From: Mycolicibacillus trivialis
GTDB lineage: Bacteria; Actinomycetota; Actinomycetes; Mycobacteriales; Mycobacteriaceae
NCBI RefSeq assembly: GCF_002102395.1
Contig: NZ_LQPZ01000008.1
Span: 186,001-250,000, forward strand
Length of the DNA stretch: 64,000 bases
Reading direction: 5' to 3'
The notes under the pieces are model-generated. The model did no database searches and had not been told where the DNA came from. It saw nothing but the letters and a program-made list of their open reading frames with translations. A program made the translations under genes and the position numbers. Below are positions 61,965 through 64,000 of the stretch, piece after piece. Every line of letters starts with the position of its first letter. Position 1 is the first letter of the stretch.

Positions 61965-62089
61965 CCCCCGCGACCGCGACCCCACGGCGCTGCCGTGACT
62001 GCCGGCAACCCCTCGGCGCGTCGCACACCTGGCGGTGTCCCGCATGTATCGCTGCCCGCATCGAACGCACCCGAGGCGGCATCCGGTGA
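61961..62089 (+). CDS. Tiny zinc-ribbon protein
   Basis: A 42-residue protein, almost only a zinc ribbon: CRDCRQPLGASHTWRCPACI (C-x2-C...C-x2-C) with a basic tail. GTGA overlaps on both sides. Unknown role, probably protein or nucleic-acid binding. Confidence 0.6.
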   Translation: MTPATATPRRCRDCRQPLGASHTWRCPACIAARIERTRGGIR

Positions 62090-62283
62090 CCCGCGGTAAG
62101 CCCCGCGGAATCGCATGGCATCACGCACGCGCCGTCCGCTGCCTGCGCGGGCACCCATTCGATGAGCTGAACACATTTCGATGGGTCGACCGCGACGGTG
62201 GCCAGCACCGCCAGTGCCGCGCCTGCAATCGCATCCGTGCACGCCGCCGGTATTGGGAGCGCCGCAATCGGGAGACGCGATGA
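62086..62283 (+). CDS. Small zinc-finger protein of actinophage type
   Basis: A 65-residue basic protein with CLRGHPFDELNTF...QHRQCRACNRIRARRRYW. The C-x2-GH ... CRAC arrangement is shared with many small actinophage proteins sometimes labelled HNH-like, though the nuclease histidines are not all visible. GTGA overlap upstream, 4-base overlap downstream. Function unknown. Confidence 0.6.
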   Translation: MTRGKPRGIAWHHARAVRCLRGHPFDELNTFRWVDRDGGQHRQCRACNRIRARRRYWERRNRETR

Positions 62284-62471
62284 GAGTCCAGTTCCTGCGT
62301 GTCGCCAGCGTCCACGCCCGTCATCCGTTCGTCGTCGCACACGCCGGCCACAACGTCGTGCGGTGGCGGCCCCGCAACGGCTGGACGTGCGACTGCGGCA
62401 CCCCGGCCTGCCCGCACATCACAGCAGTCAGACAACTCACCCACCCCGAAGTGACAGGAGAACACCCGTGA
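62280..62471 (+). CDS. SWIM-type zinc-finger protein
   Basis: A 63-residue protein ending in C37-x-C39-x4-C44-x-H46 (CDCGTPACPH), the SWIM zinc-finger pattern. The N-terminal half is a short beta sheet (VQFLRVASVHARHPFVVAHAG). SWIM fingers bind DNA or proteins, including recombination factors. Fourth cysteine-rich small protein of this element. Confidence 0.6.
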   Translation: MRVQFLRVASVHARHPFVVAHAGHNVVRWRPRNGWTCDCGTPACPHITAVRQLTHPEVTGEHP

Positions 62472-62746
62472 CCACCTACCGCGCCAACGTCGAACAAACC
62501 CCAGCACCCGACGACATGGTGACCACTACCGCCGAACACCTTGCGGTGACCCTCAGTCCCAGCGATGACGGCACCCAGCTCGCCATCGGCCTGCAGATGA
62601 CCCTGCCCGGTGTCATCGGCAACCTGCGGGTGCTGCTGGGCCGCGAACAGACCACGGCGCTGCACCACGACCTGGCCGCCCTGATGCTCCTGTCCGAGCG
62701 GCAAGTACAGGAACTCATCGACAACATGGGAGGAACCACGAAATGA
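62468..62746 (+). CDS. Element protein of unknown function
   Basis: A 92-residue acidic protein, beta-rich in the middle (LAVTLSPSDDGTQLAIGLQMTLPG) and helical at the end (HHDLAALMLLSERQVQELIDNM). Not recognised. It lies between the zinc-finger genes and the scaffold gene and overlaps both by 4 bases. Confidence 0.6.
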   Translation: MTTYRANVEQTPAPDDMVTTTAEHLAVTLSPSDDGTQLAIGLQMTLPGVIGNLRVLLGREQTTALHHDLAALMLLSERQVQELIDNMGGTTK

Positions 62747-63243
62747 CCACCACCGACACACCCCAAACCGCCCAGGACGGCACCGAGCCCGCCGAGGACA
62801 CAACACCTGCTGAACCGGATGAACGGGCCGCCCAGGACGAACCGGACAGCCACAACGACGGCTCCGGCGATGACCGGCAGGCCGCGAAACTGCGGAAACG
62901 CGCCCAGGCCGCCGAGGCCGAACGCGACGCCCTGCGCGAGCAGGTGGAAGCGCTACAGCGCCAGCAGATTGACGCCCAGGTGACCGCGGCGGGCATCAAA
63001 CCGACCGCCGTCTGGGCCACCGGAGTGGAGCTGGCCGAGCTGGTCACCGACGAGGGCACCGTGGACGCCGAGGCGGTTACCGCGGCCATCGAGCGGGCCC
63101 GCGACGAGCTCGGGGTGACCCCGGTCGGACGCGGCGGTGCACCCGTCCCCGGCGCCGGTGTACGCCCGACCGTCGCGCCATCCAACGCCGCCGAGCAGTT
63201 CGCTAAGGCGTTCGCCCCGAAGAGGCACGGTGTTGTCGGCTGA
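62743..63243 (+). CDS. Probable capsid scaffolding protein
   Basis: A 166-residue protein with the build of a phage scaffold: a disordered, strongly acidic N-terminus (about 1-45), a coiled coil (AKLRKRAQAAEAERDALREQ and on, about 48-76), and a C-terminal basic end (AKAFAPKRHG). It sits directly before the capsid gene, the usual order for scaffold-capsid pairs. The assignment rests on architecture and position only. Confidence 0.65.
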   Translation: MTTTDTPQTAQDGTEPAEDTTPAEPDERAAQDEPDSHNDGSGDDRQAAKLRKRAQAAEAERDALREQVEALQRQQIDAQVTAAGIKPTAVWATGVELAELVTDEGTVDAEAVTAAIERARDELGVTPVGRGGAPVPGAGVRPTVAPSNAAEQFAKAFAPKRHGVVG

Positions 63244-63255
63244 CAACGGTAGAAT

Positions 63256-63305
63256 GGACGGTGCTCGGTTGACCCGCTGTAGGGCGCGGCCACCGGGCAC
63301 CGTCC
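63256..63305 (+). ncRNA. Structured leader of capsid gene
   Basis: GGACGGTGCTCGG (63256-63268) pairs with CCGGGCACCGTCC (63293-63305) to give a 13-bp stem with one G-U pair. The 24-base loop contains a small CCC/GGG hairpin. A second hairpin, GCCC-6-GGGC at 63306-63319, abuts it, and TAGAAT at 63250-63255 is a -10-like hexamer just before the stem. The 163-base gap before the capsid gene is the longest clear non-coding stretch after the iterons. Confidence 0.5.
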
Positions 63306-63406
63306 GCCCCGTAGAGGGCATCTCGGCACCGGCTGTACGGCCCGCCGCGAAACATTCCCCACCCGTTTCGTCGCGGCCTGCTGTGCCGCAGAATTGAGCA
63401 ACCCTC

Positions 63407-64000
63407 ATGGCTTTCACCGCCAAAACCACCAACAGTGCCTTCCCGTGGCGCCCTGACGTTTCGACGTTCCACGCCGCCGACATCATCCCCGAAGCGCTGA
63501 TTCTGCAGTGCTCCACGGTCTCCGGTGTCATCGACGGGGATGCCCCCAGCCTGCGCGTGGCCTACATCGACGACGACGAAGCCGTGTTCGTCGCCGAAGG
63601 CTCCGAGATCCCCGAGGCCGAGCCGAGCCTCAACGAGGTGCAGGTGTTCACCGGCGCCGTGTCCCAGCTCATCCGGGTGTCGCGGTCGCAGTACTACCAG
63701 GCGGGGACCGCTGAACAGCTGGCGCAGTCGGTCGGTCGCGCCCTGGTGAAGAAAGCCGATAAGGCGTTCCTGGCCCAGGCCGCACCGGTCAGCCCTGCGA
63801 CCAACCCGGCAGCCGGCGTCCTCAACGCCAGCAACCTCGTTGGTGGTGGCACCGTCTCCGGTGACCTCGATGAGCTCATCGACATCGTCGCCGAGGTGCA
63901 GGCCAACGGTGCCCAGCCGAGCCACATCGTGCTCGACCCGCTCGGATGGGCTGCACTGCGCCAGTTCAAGACCGCCAGCGACAGCAACGTCAGCTTGGTC
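63407..64000 (+). CDS. HK97-fold major capsid protein (5' part)
   Basis: The first 198 residues of a phage capsid protein; the frame is open to the window end. Typical segments are FHAADIIPEALILQCSTVSGVI, then VFVAEGSEIPEAEPSLNEVQVFTGAVSQLIRVSRSQYYQ (E-loop and following strand) and the P-domain helix TAEQLAQSVGRALVKKADKAFL, with HIVLDPLGWAALRQF farther on. It starts without an N-terminal delta domain, so no protease processing may be needed, and none is encoded upstream; the scaffold-like gene is separate. No strong Shine-Dalgarno is seen before the ATG. Confidence 0.85.
   Translation, partial: MAFTAKTTNSAFPWRPDVSTFHAADIIPEALILQCSTVSGVIDGDAPSLRVAYIDDDEAVFVAEGSEIPEAEPSLNEVQVFTGAVSQLIRVSRSQYYQAGTAEQLAQSVGRALVKKADKAFLAQAAPVSPATNPAAGVLNASNLVGGGTVSGDLDELIDIVAEVQANGAQPSHIVLDPLGWAALRQFKTASDSNVSLV

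Larger units (their letters stand above)
56950..64000 (+). mobile_element. phiRv1-like integrated phage/satellite element (left part)
   Basis: About 7 kb of densely packed, co-directional genes beginning at a serine integrase inserted in a 13E12 gene and reaching an HK97-type capsid gene at the window edge. Most neighbours overlap by 4 bases (ATGA/GTGA). Base composition is visibly less GC-rich than the flanking chromosome. Modules: integration, small regulatory or unknown proteins, AAA helicase with iterons, nuclease, zinc-finger proteins, scaffold, capsid. No terminase, portal or protease precedes the capsid. The right end is not in the window. Confidence 0.88.

Overview
This window is chromosomal DNA from a high-GC actinobacterium, almost certainly a mycobacterium of the Mycolicibacterium/Mycobacterium group. 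The evidence is the gene order (mutAB-meaB; ileS-dinX-ansA-lspA-rluD; dnaE1; ilvA-treZYX; ripD-bioA-bioF-bioD; bioB-bsaP; nrtR-nadABC; hisDCBHA-impA-hisFI), which follows the M. tuberculosis Rv1492-Rv1606 stretch as I recall it, a mycobacterial-type ileS T-box leader, a mycobacterial LexA box, and many TANNNT-N6-8-ATG/GTG leaderless starts. Species cannot be fixed from the sequence.

Layout. 1-4.1 kb: methylmalonyl-CoA mutase (mutA partial, mutB) with its GTPase chaperone meaB. 4.2-8.6 kb: serine hydrolase, OsmC, hemerythrin, nitronate monooxygenase-like enzyme, dodecin, lipoprotein. 8.6-17.9 kb: T-box/ileS, dinX, small secreted and membrane proteins, ansA, lspA, a pseudouridine synthase, and a beta-propeller lipoprotein coupled to a second dodecin. 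17.9-26.9 kb: dnaE1, fasciclin protein, amidohydrolase, enoyl-CoA hydratase, DUF488, F420-type oxidoreductase, ilvA. 26.9-35.9 kb: treX-treY-treZ trehalose/glycogen operon, a membrane acyltransferase, and catalytically degenerate RipD. 36-42.2 kb: biotin genes bioA, bioFD, bioB, bsaP and the repressor bioQ, with two identical 13-bp operators. 42.1-47.8 kb: lipase, then nrtR divergent from nadABC over a palindromic operator. 47.8-54.8 kb: F420-type oxidoreductase and the histidine operon. 54.8-56.9 kb: alpha/beta hydrolase and an SOS-boxed 13E12-family HNH gene.

From about 56.95 kb to the window end lies an integrated element. It enters the 13E12 gene inside its HNH domain and begins with a large serine integrase strongly resembling that of M. 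tuberculosis phiRv1, which also targets REP13E12. Its genes are tightly packed and all point one way: integrase, small proteins, a DUF2742-like protein, a RepA-like AAA helicase, a repeat-rich segment with two iteron families and two hairpins (candidate replication origin), a PD-(D/E)XK resolvase-like nuclease, three tiny zinc-finger proteins, a scaffold-like protein, a structured leader and an HK97-type capsid gene that runs off the window. No terminase, portal, protease, tail or lysis gene is visible before the capsid, so the element looks like a compact phiRv1-type capsid-encoding satellite rather than a full prophage. This is the most unusual part of the window.

Regulation can be read in several places: BioQ, NrtR and LexA sites sit on leaderless promoters, the ileS T-box has an AUC specifier, and the element carries a palindrome over the probable start of its replication transcript. 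No rRNA, tRNA, CRISPR or insertion sequence was seen. The only stretch over 300 bp without a convincing gene is the iteron region at 61.19-61.60 kb.
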